Part shown: positions 16,512-23,915 of the stretch, in pieces
Position numbering within the stretch: the first letter of the stretch is position 1
Layout of the letters: each line of letters starts with the position of its first letter
From: Streptosporangiaceae bacterium
GTDB taxonomy: Bacteria; Actinomycetota; Actinomycetes; Streptosporangiales; Streptosporangiaceae
DNA: 64,000 nucleotides
Assembly: GCA_025934375.1 (NCBI GenBank)
Contig: JAICYD010000011.1
Span: 1-64,000 of the forward strand
Direction of reading: 5' to 3'
Notes under the pieces: generated by a model
Databases searched by the model: none
Told to the model about the DNA's origin: nothing
Seen by the model: the letters and a program-made list of their open reading frames with translations, nothing else
Position numbers and translations under genes: made by a program

Positions 16512-19013
16512 ATGAGGAACCGCCCCGCAGCGGCCGTGCTCGCCGTGCCCGTGCTCGTCCTAGCCGCGCTTTCCCTCCCTGGTGGCGTACCCGCAGCCAG
16601 GGCCGTCTCCGTCGGCCCGCGGCCGGGCGGTCATATCTCTGTCGGCACCGCCCCGGCTCCCGCCGCGGGCATCCCGGCCGGCGCGGTGGTGCTGAAAGTT
16701 TCACCCGGCGGGGGCGCTAGCGGAGGGCAGTTCGCCAGCGTCCAGGCTGCGGTGAACGCCGTGCCCGACAACTCCGCCACGCCGTACGTCATCGAGATCA
16801 GCCGCGGCACCTACCGCGAGCGCGTCACCATCCCGGCCACCAAGCGGCACCTCGCGCTGCTCGGCGCCACCGGCAATCCCCGGGACGTGATCATCACCGC
16901 CGCCGACTACAACCAGGAGGTCAACCCGGCGACCGGCACGCCGTACGGCACCGAGGGGTCGGCCACCGTCCACGTGAAGGCCAGCGACTTCACCGCGCAG
17001 GACATCACCTTCGCCAACACCTTCGACAAGACCACCAACCCCAGCGTGACCGGTACCCAGGCGGTCGCCATCGCCATGGAAGGCGACCGGCAGGCCTACC
17101 GGAACGACGTCTTCTACGGCCACCAGGACACGCTGCTGACCTGGGATTCCAGCGCGACCACGCACCTTCGCCAGTACGTCTACGACTCCGAGGTCGACGG
17201 CGACGTGGACTTCATCTTCGGCGACGGCCAGCTGGCGGTCGACCGGTCGATGATCAACGCGCTGAACGACGGGATCTACAGCTCCGCCTACCTGACCGCG
17301 CCCGCGACCCCGGCCGAGCAGCGGTACGGCATCCTGATCTCCGGCTCCACGGTCAGCACCACGCTGGCGAACGACCACCTGTACCTGGGCCGCGCGTGGC
17401 GGCCGAGCACCGACGCGGACCCGCAGGTCCTGGTCCGCGACACCGTGCTGCCGCAGGCGGTCAACACCACCAGCCCGTGGCTGGGCATCTCGGGGGCGAC
17501 CTGGTCCCCGGGCCGCTACGGCGAGAACGGTGACACCGGCCCGGGCTCCGCGCCATCATCGGCCGTCCGGCCCTCGCTCCCCGACGCCACCCCGCAGCAG
17601 TACCTGGCGGGCACTGACGGCTGGGACCCGGTCGCCCCGCCCACTGGCTCGCCCGCCATCGGCGACCGCAGGCACGTCACCGAGCCGCGACTGCCCGCCG
17701 TGACCTGCGCGCGGCTCGCCGCCCAGCTTCCCGGCGGCACCCGCGAGTTCACCGCCACCGCCGAGGCGTCGCCGCCGGACACCGCGCGCGTCCAGGCCAT
17801 GCTCGACTCCTGCGCGGGCACCGGCGGCGGCGTCCTGCTCACCCCCGGCCCGGACCGCGCGCAGTCGTTCCTGTCCGGCCCGCTGACCGTCCACGCGGGC
17901 GAGTACCTTGTGATCGACGCGGGGGTCACGCTGTTCGCCAGCCGCGACGCCGCCGCCTACCAGCAGGCCGGCAAGGCCACCTGCGGCTCCATCGGCGCGA
18001 GCGGCACCGGGTGCGTGCCGTTCATCGCCGTCAATGGCCGCGACGCTGGCGTGGAAGGCCAGATAGGGCGTGACCGGGAGGGCGCGACCTGGGGCACCAT
18101 CGACGGGCGCGGCGACCTGCCCATCCTGGGTACCGACGCGAGCTGGTACCAGCTCGCGGCGACCGCCACGGCCGAGGGCCTCAAGCAGGTCAACCCGCGC
18201 CTGATCCAGGCCACCGCCGCTGATGACGTGACCTTTTACCACGTCCGGCTGACCGACTCCGCCAAGCAGCACCTGTTCATCAGCAAGAGCATCGGCGCCA
18301 CCGTCTGGGGCATCCAGATCGCCACCCCGGACGACACCTTCAATACCGACGGCGTCGACATCGACTCCAGCACCGAGGTGACCGTTACCGGCTCCAGCCT
18401 GATGGAAGGCGATGATTGCGTCGCGCTGACCACGAACAACGCCGCCGAGTCGGCCGTGACGGTCACCGGCCTGCACTGCTACGGCACCCATGGCCTGAGC
18501 ATCGGCAGCGGCACGACCTTCGGCCTGGACTCCATCATCTTCCGGGGCAACACGCTGAACGGGTACGACGCGTGGGGCAACCTCAGCACGTTCGACAACG
18601 GCATCCGCGTCAAGAGCTTCCCGGGCGCCGGGGGCGTGGTCACCAACGTTGTCTACGCCGGCACCTGCATGCGGGCAATCCAGAACCTCATCGTCATCAC
18701 GCCCACCTACGCTCCGCCGACCGGCACCACGATCCCCTGGTTCAAGTCAGTGACGATCAGCCGGGCGCTGGCCGTTGGCTCCGTCCCCGGGGCCGGCTCC
18801 CAGATAGACGGGTACAGCACCGACTTCCCGTCCGGGGTGACGCTGCGCGCCGTCAACCTCGACGCCACCGCGGTGACCGCGCAATACGCCGACATCACGC
18901 TTGACCGCACCGATCTCGCCCCGTCCGGCACCGGAGTCACCGCCACCACCTCCGGCGGCAACCAGGCGCCGCCGCCCATGCGCTGCGCCTTCCCGCCCTT
19001 CCCGGGGGTCTAG
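16512..19013 (+). CDS. Secreted bifunctional pectin methylesterase (CE8) - polygalacturonase (GH28)
   Basis: 833 residues. The ATG at 16512 has GAGGA about 9 bases upstream and opens a Sec-type signal peptide (MRNRPAAAVLAVPVLVLAAL, cleavage near ARA-V). An upstream in-frame start would add 30 residues without signal features. The first domain is a pectin methylesterase: GTYRERV, YGHQDTLL (about residue 204), DVDFIFGDG with catalytic aspartates (about 230) and LGRAWRP (about 292). The second is GH28: NTDGVDIDSS (about 611), GDDCVAL (about 632), GTHGLSIGS (about 657) and RVKS (about 698). The esterase would unmask galacturonate units that the second domain then cuts. It is divergent from the uptake and catabolic operon. 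Confidence 0.93.
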   Translation: MRNRPAAAVLAVPVLVLAALSLPGGVPAARAVSVGPRPGGHISVGTAPAPAAGIPAGAVVLKVSPGGGASGGQFASVQAAVNAVPDNSATPYVIEISRGTYRERVTIPATKRHLALLGATGNPRDVIITAADYNQEVNPATGTPYGTEGSATVHVKASDFTAQDITFANTFDKTTNPSVTGTQAVAIAMEGDRQAYRNDVFYGHQDTLLTWDSSATTHLRQYVYDSEVDGDVDFIFGDGQLAVDRSMINALNDGIYSSAYLTAPATPAEQRYGILISGSTVSTTLANDHLYLGRAWRPSTDADPQVLVRDTVLPQAVNTTSPWLGISGATWSPGRYGENGDTGPGSAPSSAVRPSLPDATPQQYLAGTDGWDPVAPPTGSPAIGDRRHVTEPRLPAVTCARLAAQLPGGTREFTATAEASPPDTARVQAMLDSCAGTGGGVLLTPGPDRAQSFLSGPLTVHAGEYLVIDAGVTLFASRDAAAYQQAGKATCGSIGASGTGCVPFIAVNGRDAGVEGQIGRDREGATWGTIDGRGDLPILGTDASWYQLAATATAEGLKQVNPRLIQATAADDVTFYHVRLTDSAKQHLFISKSIGATVWGIQIATPDDTFNTDGVDIDSSTEVTVTGSSLMEGDDCVALTTNNAAESAVTVTGLHCYGTHGLSIGSGTTFGLDSIIFRGNTLNGYDAWGNLSTFDNGIRVKSFPGAGGVVTNVVYAGTCMRAIQNLIVITPTYAPPTGTTIPWFKSVTISRALAVGSVPGAGSQIDGYSTDFPSGVTLRAVNLDATAVTAQYADITLDRTDLAPSGTGVTATTSGGNQAPPPMRCAFPPFPGV

Positions 19014-19044
19014 CCCCAAGGCCGGTGAGCTGGCTGGCTTGCCT

Positions 19045-19091
19045 GGCCGTCAAGGCGGTCCGGCGGATGCCGCCATGGCTGCCTGACGGCC
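19045..19091 (+). terminator. Hairpin downstream of the pectinase gene
   Basis: GGCCGTCAAGGC at 19045 pairs with GCCTGACGGCC ending at 19091 (one bulged base). An inner GGCGG-ATG-CCGCC hairpin lies between the arms. It starts about 30 bp after the stop codon. There is no U tract, so it is a candidate transcription terminator of the actinobacterial type. Confidence 0.45.
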
Positions 19092-19180
19092 GGAGGCCGC
19101 TCCCGTGCCGCTTCAGCCCCGTTTCAGCGCCGCATGTTGTGATGCGCAACGGAAGTGTGGCGTGGTGCTGAACTGGCACA

Positions 19181-19468
19181 TTGAGAGATGAGGGAGTGGA
19201 CGTGCTCACTGGGAGGTTGCGGCGGCTGGGAATGCCGGTGCTGGCGATGGCGCTGGCCGCCGCCACCATGACGTTCGTGGTCACGCGGGCGCCGGCCCGG
19301 GCGGACGTGACCACGGCCTCGCCGACCGGGAATGGCACGAGTGTCGCGGTGCTGGGCGGTGACTTCACCGGGGACGGGCAAGCGGACCTGGCGGTGACGG
19401 GGTCGTCGGGTTTCTCGTCGGTGCCGCTGGCGGCGTCGGCGGTGCGGTTTAACGGCGGTGCGGTTTAA
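19181..19468 (+). pseudogene. Truncated FG-GAP/VCBS-repeat secreted protein
   Basis: A 95-codon frame with a signal-like N-terminus (LTGRLRRLGMPVLAMALAAA, cleavage near ARA) followed by one start of an FG-GAP repeat (VLGGDFTGDGQADLAVTGSS), the calcium-binding beta-propeller motif of secreted actinobacterial proteins. Full-length members continue for hundreds of residues. Here the frame runs into the TTAA-containing tandem repeat and stops. The start is uncertain: TTG at 19181, GTG at 19196 or GTG at 19202. It is probably the remnant of a gene cut off when the methyltransferase 3' end and repeat came to lie here. Confidence 0.6.
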
Positions 19469-19526
19469 CGGCGGTGCGCTTAACGGCGGTGCGCTTAACG
19501 GCGGTGCGGGTTAAGGGCGGTGCGGA
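19439..19526. repeat. 15/16-bp tandem repeat carrying stop codons on both strands
   Basis: Five units of about GCGGTGCGSTTAACG, with TTAA at 19449, 19465, 19480, 19495 and 19511. Because TTAA contains TAA on each strand, every unit supplies a stop in both directions. The minus-strand methyltransferase ends in the fourth unit (tail NPHRR then TAA), and the plus-strand FG-GAP fragment ends in the second. Confidence 0.85.
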
Positions 19527-20601
19527 CGGCCCGGGCGACGTGCCAGGCGAGGACGGGCGGGACGGCGTTGCCGACCTGGCGGAACCGCGCGGTCTGCGGC
19601 CCGCACCAGTGCATGTCGGCCGGGAACGTCTGGATGGCCGCTGCTTCCTCCACCGTCAGCCGCCGCAGCCGGGCCTGCGGCGGAAGCTGGGCCAGCGGCG
19701 GCCTGCGCTCGGCGGTCAGCCCGTGGTGATAGCCCACCACCCATGGTGTCGCGTCCCGCTCAAGCTGGTCCACGTCGATGATCGGGGTGCGGTTGCCGCC
19801 CATGGTCGCCGGCAGGGTCGGCGCCGGGCGGTTCACGTCGACCGGGCGTCCCTGGCCGTTGAACAGCATCCCGGCGAACGGCGACCCGCGCAGGACCGGT
19901 GCCCTGGCCATGGTGATCTTCGCCGTGCACAGCTGCGTGTTGCCCGGCTGGCCGAGCGGGGGAAGCGCCCGCAGGGCATCGCCCACCGTCGGCGGCGCGT
20001 CCATCGTCGGTGGGCCGGGCAGGGCGATCTCGCCATGGCCCTTGGGCAACCCGACCAGGAACATCCGCTCTCGCGCCTGCGGCACCCCCCAGTGGCAGGC
20101 GTTCAGGACGACCAGCCGGGTGTCGTAGTTCTCCCCGGCCGTCCTCGCGAGCCGCGCGATGATCGTGGTCCACCGCTGGTTCCTGGCCAGCGCGGCCACG
20201 TTCTCCATGACGAACGCCCGCGGCCGGACCCGTGCGACCACGCCCAGGAAGTCGAACACGTGCTGTGCCCTGGGATCGGCCGGGTCCATCCGCCCGGCCA
20301 CGGAGAACGACTGGCAGGGAGGGCCCCCGACGATGACGTCCGCCATGCCGGGCTTGAGGTCGCGAGCAGCGTGCCGCACGTCCCCGGCGATGGCGCTGTG
20401 CCCTTCGAAGAGCTGGGCGGCTTCCCGCCACCGCGGATCGGTGACCTTGGAGATCTTGTTGTAGGTCTCCACGGCGTGCCCGTCGATGTCGTTGGCCCAC
20501 ACCGGCCGCATCCCGGCCCGCGCGAACCCGAGGTCAAGCCCGCCGCAACCGGAGTACAGCGAAACGAACCTCAGCTCCGCGCCTTCCACACCGCCCATCA
20601 T
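19495..20601 (-). other. DNA (cytosine-5) methyltransferase module (possible independent translation start)
   Basis: The 368-codon methyltransferase part of the fused frame. The conserved C5-methyltransferase blocks are in order: motif I FVSLYSGCGGLDLGF, motif IV with the catalytic cysteine GGPPCQSFSVAGR, motif VI FVMENVAAL, motif VIII QARERMFLVG, motif IX RRLTVEEAAAIQTFP and motif X RQVGNAVPP. The variable target-recognition region lies between VIII and IX. The ATG pair at 20601/20598 starts only about 10 residues before motif I, where free-standing enzymes normally begin; only a weak G-rich stretch precedes it. No restriction endonuclease gene is adjacent, so it looks like an orphan methylase. 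Confidence 0.85.
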
Positions 20602-21831
20602 GGGCCAGCCCGCCCCGTCCACGCGGGATTTAACGCCCGTTTCGCGGCGCGATGGCCGGCGCCCGGCAGTGGGTAACGCCCGCGCGGCGAACGTGGCGGC
20701 TACCCAGTCGGCGGTGCAGGCGCTCACGTAGGGCAGGTGATCCAGGCCGATATGCTCGGCCCCGCCCTCCTCGGCGGTGAAGACCCGCAGTTCGCGCTGC
20801 GGGCTGTTCACCGCCTGGTCATAGGACCGGTGGGCATACTCCAGCGGGATCTGCCGGTCGCCCGCCCCGTGCGTGATGAGGAACGGCACGGTGATCCGCT
20901 CGACCACGCCATCCAGCGTGACCTGGGCAGCCAGCTCCATGAAGTCCTCGATGGAATCCTGGCCCCACACCCACAGCACGTGGTCCCAGTAGTGCGGCAC
21001 CGGCCGTTCTCCCTCGCGCTGGAGCCGGCGGCGCTGCACCGCCCCCCAGTCGTGGTTGGCGCCCCAGGCGACCACGAGCGCGAGCCGCTTCTCGAACGCC
21101 GCCGCCCGCGGCGCGTAGTACCCGCCCAGCGACCAGCCCGCCAGGCCGATCGCCGCGGGATCCACGTCATCTCGGGTGAGCAGGTAATCAACGCAAGGCC
21201 CCGCCCAGGCCTCGGTGTCCACCCGCGCCGTCAGCCCTTGCAGGCGCAGCGCCTCACCGGAGCCGGGGCAGTCGACCATCAGCGCGGAGATGCCGCGGGC
21301 GGCCAGTTCGGCCCAGTGCCCCGAGGAGTACATGTGCTCCTTGGTGGAGTCCAGCCCGTTCCACATGATGATGACCGGAGCCGGCCCCCGCTCCGTTGCT
21401 GGTGCCTGGCTGAAGTACGCGGGCAAGGTGGTGCCCTCATAAGGGATGGCGACCCGGGACAGCCGCGGGTCCTTGCGCGCTATGGCCTTGGCCTGCAGGT
21501 CCAGGACCCGGCGGTAGGTGTCGGCCCGCCCCGGGGCCCGGGCGCTTTGCATGCGCTCGGCCTGGCACAGGTAGTTCGTCGCGCGCGCGTACAAATCCCC
21601 GGCGGTCCTCACCTGGCCGGCCTTGTCGGCCGCCTCCGCCTGGGCGGCGAGGGAGTCAGCCAGGCCACCCCAGGCCCGCAGGAAGTCGGCCGTGCCGGCA
21701 TCCTCGCCACGGGCCGCGGCATCGCGCAAGGGCCGGCACGCCCGGTCGACCTCGTCGATGAGGCCCCCGCTGTTCAGCGTCGCGACCACCGCCAGGTTCC
21801 ACACGTAATTGCCGGGAAAGTACTCAAACAC
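19495..21831 (-). CDS. Alpha/beta hydrolase fused in frame to a DNA cytosine-5 methyltransferase
   Basis: One uninterrupted 778-codon frame. I chose the GTG at 21831 (MFEYFPGNYVWN) because GGAGAAGGG precedes it. Residues 1 to about 395 are a complete alpha/beta hydrolase with an N-terminal helical region, resembling 2,6-dihydroxypseudooxynicotine hydrolase and other C-C bond hydrolases: nucleophile GWSLGGYYAPR, acid HGAGDRQIP, histidine GGAEHIGLDH. After about 16 linker residues, a complete C5 methyltransferase follows. The gene is the last of a four-gene aromatic-type operon, 25 bp after the FAA-hydrolase gene. No stop separates the parts, but MM at 20601 could be an independent start, so two polypeptides are possible. 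Confidence 0.8.
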   Translation of the reverse strand: MFEYFPGNYVWNLAVVATLNSGGLIDEVDRACRPLRDAAARGEDAGTADFLRAWGGLADSLAAQAEAADKAGQVRTAGDLYARATNYLCQAERMQSARAPGRADTYRRVLDLQAKAIARKDPRLSRVAIPYEGTTLPAYFSQAPATERGPAPVIIMWNGLDSTKEHMYSSGHWAELAARGISALMVDCPGSGEALRLQGLTARVDTEAWAGPCVDYLLTRDDVDPAAIGLAGWSLGGYYAPRAAAFEKRLALVVAWGANHDWGAVQRRRLQREGERPVPHYWDHVLWVWGQDSIEDFMELAAQVTLDGVVERITVPFLITHGAGDRQIPLEYAHRSYDQAVNSPQRELRVFTAEEGGAEHIGLDHLPYVSACTADWVAATFAARALPTAGRRPSRRETGVKSRVDGAGWPMMGGVEGAELRFVSLYSGCGGLDLGFARAGMRPVWANDIDGHAVETYNKISKVTDPRWREAAQLFEGHSAIAGDVRHAARDLKPGMADVIVGGPPCQSFSVAGRMDPADPRAQHVFDFLGVVARVRPRAFVMENVAALARNQRWTTIIARLARTAGENYDTRLVVLNACHWGVPQARERMFLVGLPKGHGEIALPGPPTMDAPPTVGDALRALPPLGQPGNTQLCTAKITMARAPVLRGSPFAGMLFNGQGRPVDVNRPAPTLPATMGGNRTPIIDVDQLERDATPWVVGYHHGLTAERRPPLAQLPPQARLRRLTVEEAAAIQTFPADMHWCGPQTARFRQVGNAVPPVLAWHVARAVRTALNPHRR

Positions 21832-21856
21832 GGGCGCGCTTCCCTTCTCCGATGAG

Positions 21857-22933
21857 TTAGCGGCCCGGCCGCGGCCGCTCACGCAGCCTCGGCCGGGGCC
21901 TGGCCGCCGCCACCGGCGGCAGGTCAAGCCCGGGCACGACCCGGTTACGGACTGTGCCGATGCCCTCGACGGTCAGCTCGACCACGTCTCCCGCGCGCAG
22001 CGGCGGCGGGTCCACCCGGCCGTTACGGCCCCACAGTTCCCCCAGGCAGCCGCCGTTGCCGCAGGTGCCCGAGCCGAGCACGTCCCCGGCGCGGACCCAC
22101 GTCCCGCGCGAGGCGTACGCGATCAGCTCCTCGAACGGCCAGCCCATGTTGGACAGCAGGTCGTGGCCCACCTCGACGTCGTTCACGGACGCGGTCAGCT
22201 CCAGGGCGAGGAAGCCGTCGGCATCCCGGTACCGCGCCAGCTCGTCGGCGGTCACCAGCCACGGCCCGAGTGTCGTAGCCGAGTCCTTGCCCTTCGCGGG
22301 CCCGAGCATCACCCGCATCTCCCGCCGCTGCAGGTCCCGGGCCGACCAGTCGTTGAGGATCGTGTAGCCGAAAACGTGGGCGGCGGCCTGCTCCGGCGAC
22401 AGCGACGCGCCGTCGCGGCCGACGACGACGGCCACCTCGAGCTCGAAGTCGAGCATCCGCGATCCCGGGGGGACGGGGACATCGTCATAGGGCCCGACCA
22501 GCGCATAGGGGTTGGTGAAGTAGAACGTCGGCGCCTCATACCACTCCGGCACGACGCCCGCGACGTCCCCGACGCCGGCGCTCACCCCCTCGACGTGCTC
22601 CTCGAAGGCGACAAAGTCGCGGATCGTCGGCGCCTGCAGGGGCGGCAGCAGTCGTGCACCGCCGAGCGGCACGGCCGGCCCGCTCAGCGCGGCCGCCCCG
22701 GCCTCCAGCGCGGCGGGCAGCCCCGCGCGGACGAGGTCCAAGACGGTGACCCCCGGCGGCAGCGGGTGCAGGCCGTCCTCGCTGACCACGGCGGCGGCGG
22801 AGCCGCCAGTGCCGTCGGCACTGTCTTGACCGGCACTGTCTTGACCGGCACTGTCTTGACCGGCACTGTCTTGACCGGCACTGTCTTGACCGGCACGGCC
22901 TCCGTGGGCACTGCGGTACGTGGCGAATCGCAT
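21857..22933 (-). CDS. Fumarylacetoacetate hydrolase (FAH) family protein
   Basis: 358 residues. Members hydrolyse or decarboxylate acyl-pyruvates and 2-hydroxy-dienoates in aromatic breakdown. The FAH core is visible from about residue 100: DFVAFEEHVEG, LDFELEVAVVVG (metal-binding acidic residues), FGYTILNDWSARDLQRREM, KGKDSATTLGPWLVT and GDVLGSGTCGNG. The N-terminus contains five AGQDS repeats (positions 22816-22896) that are not part of the family fold. It lies 13 bp after the dioxygenase gene and 25 bp before the hydrolase-methylase gene. Confidence 0.88.
   Translation of the reverse strand: MRFATYRSAHGGRAGQDSAGQDSAGQDSAGQDSAGQDSADGTGGSAAAVVSEDGLHPLPPGVTVLDLVRAGLPAALEAGAAALSGPAVPLGGARLLPPLQAPTIRDFVAFEEHVEGVSAGVGDVAGVVPEWYEAPTFYFTNPYALVGPYDDVPVPPGSRMLDFELEVAVVVGRDGASLSPEQAAAHVFGYTILNDWSARDLQRREMRVMLGPAKGKDSATTLGPWLVTADELARYRDADGFLALELTASVNDVEVGHDLLSNMGWPFEELIAYASRGTWVRAGDVLGSGTCGNGGCLGELWGRNGRVDPPPLRAGDVVELTVEGIGTVRNRVVPGLDLPPVAAARPRPRLRERPRPGR
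22816..22896. repeat. 15-bp in-frame tandem repeat, five copies
   Basis: CGGCACTGTCTTGAC is repeated five times head to tail, plus a partial copy, encoding five AGQDS units at residues 14-38 of the FAH-family protein. The copies are essentially identical, so the expansion is recent. Confidence 0.92.
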
Positions 22934-22946
22934 CCGGCGCCTCCTT

Positions 22947-23885
22947 TCAGACCGGCGGGGCGATGAACAGGCCGGGGTCGGGGTCGTTGAAGGACTTACG
23001 CGCGACGAACTCGCTCATCGCGTTGGCGGTGCCCCACTGGTCGGCGACCTCCGGCTGGCTGAAGTCGTACAGGTGGGGGTGCCAGGTGTCCTCGTCAACC
23101 CGCTCCAGCTCGGTGGTGTACTCCATCGTGTTGCCGCTTGGGTCCAGGAAGTAGCTGAAGGTGTTGTTGCCGGCCATGTGCCGGCCCGGGCCCCAGATCT
23201 TCTCCACGCCGGCCCGCAGCAGCCGCCCGGTGCCGCGCATGTACTCATCGAGGCCCCGCAACTCGAAGGACACGTGGTGCAGGGCGGGATGCGGCCCGCG
23301 GGCGATCGCCAGGCTGTGGTGCCAGGAGTTGATCCGCAGGAACCACATCATCTCGCCCATGCGCGGGTGCATGAGGGTGTCGGTGAGGGCGAAGCCGAGG
23401 TGGCGCGCGTAGAAGGCCCGGGTCGCGTCGGGGTCCGCGGAGTTGATGACGACGTGCGACAGCCGCACCGGGACGGACTCGCCTTCCTCGATCCTGCGGT
23501 GCCGGCGGACGGCGACGTCGGCGCTGACCTCGATGGTGCGGCCCTCGTTGTCGAAGAAGCGGAACCCGTACCCGCCGCCGGGGGTCGCCAGGGTGCCGGG
23601 CTCGCTGATCAGCGCGACCCCGTCGGCCGCCAGGCGGCCCGCGAGGGTGTCCACGTGGGCCGCGGTGGCGGCGCCGAAGGCGATGAGGTCGACGCGCTTG
23701 TCAGGCGCCTCGCGCAGCCGGACGATGTACTGCTCCGGTGACCCCTCGGCGGCGAGGAAGGCCAGGCCGGCCTCGCTATGGGCGGCCGCCAGCCCCCAGG
23801 TGCGGGTGAAGAACTCCAGCTGCCTGGCGTAGTCGGGCACCGTCAGGTCAATGTGCCGCAGGTGGGTGATGAGCCGGTCGGTCAT
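22947..23885 (-). CDS. Extradiol ring-cleavage dioxygenase (VOC family)
   Basis: 312 residues with two vicinal-oxygen-chelate modules, as in catechol 2,3-dioxygenase-type enzymes. The C-terminal module carries the probable Fe(II) ligands: His in RLSHVVINS, His in LHHVSFEL and Glu in TMEYTTELE. It would open a catechol-like ring made by the FAD hydroxylase encoded just upstream (30 bp), and the FAH and alpha/beta hydrolases downstream would process the product. The actual substrate is unknown. Confidence 0.88.
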   Translation of the reverse strand: MTDRLITHLRHIDLTVPDYARQLEFFTRTWGLAAAHSEAGLAFLAAEGSPEQYIVRLREAPDKRVDLIAFGAATAAHVDTLAGRLAADGVALISEPGTLATPGGGYGFRFFDNEGRTIEVSADVAVRRHRRIEEGESVPVRLSHVVINSADPDATRAFYARHLGFALTDTLMHPRMGEMMWFLRINSWHHSLAIARGPHPALHHVSFELRGLDEYMRGTGRLLRAGVEKIWGPGRHMAGNNTFSYFLDPSGNTMEYTTELERVDEDTWHPHLYDFSQPEVADQWGTANAMSEFVARKSFNDPDPGLFIAPPV

Positions 23886-23915
23886 CGCGGTTCCTTTCCG
23901 TCGGCGTCGCGGGCC

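Noticed and set aside
19495-20601. Complete restriction-modification system
   Set aside because: No endonuclease, Vsr or specificity gene lies beside the methyltransferase; neighbours are catabolic enzymes.
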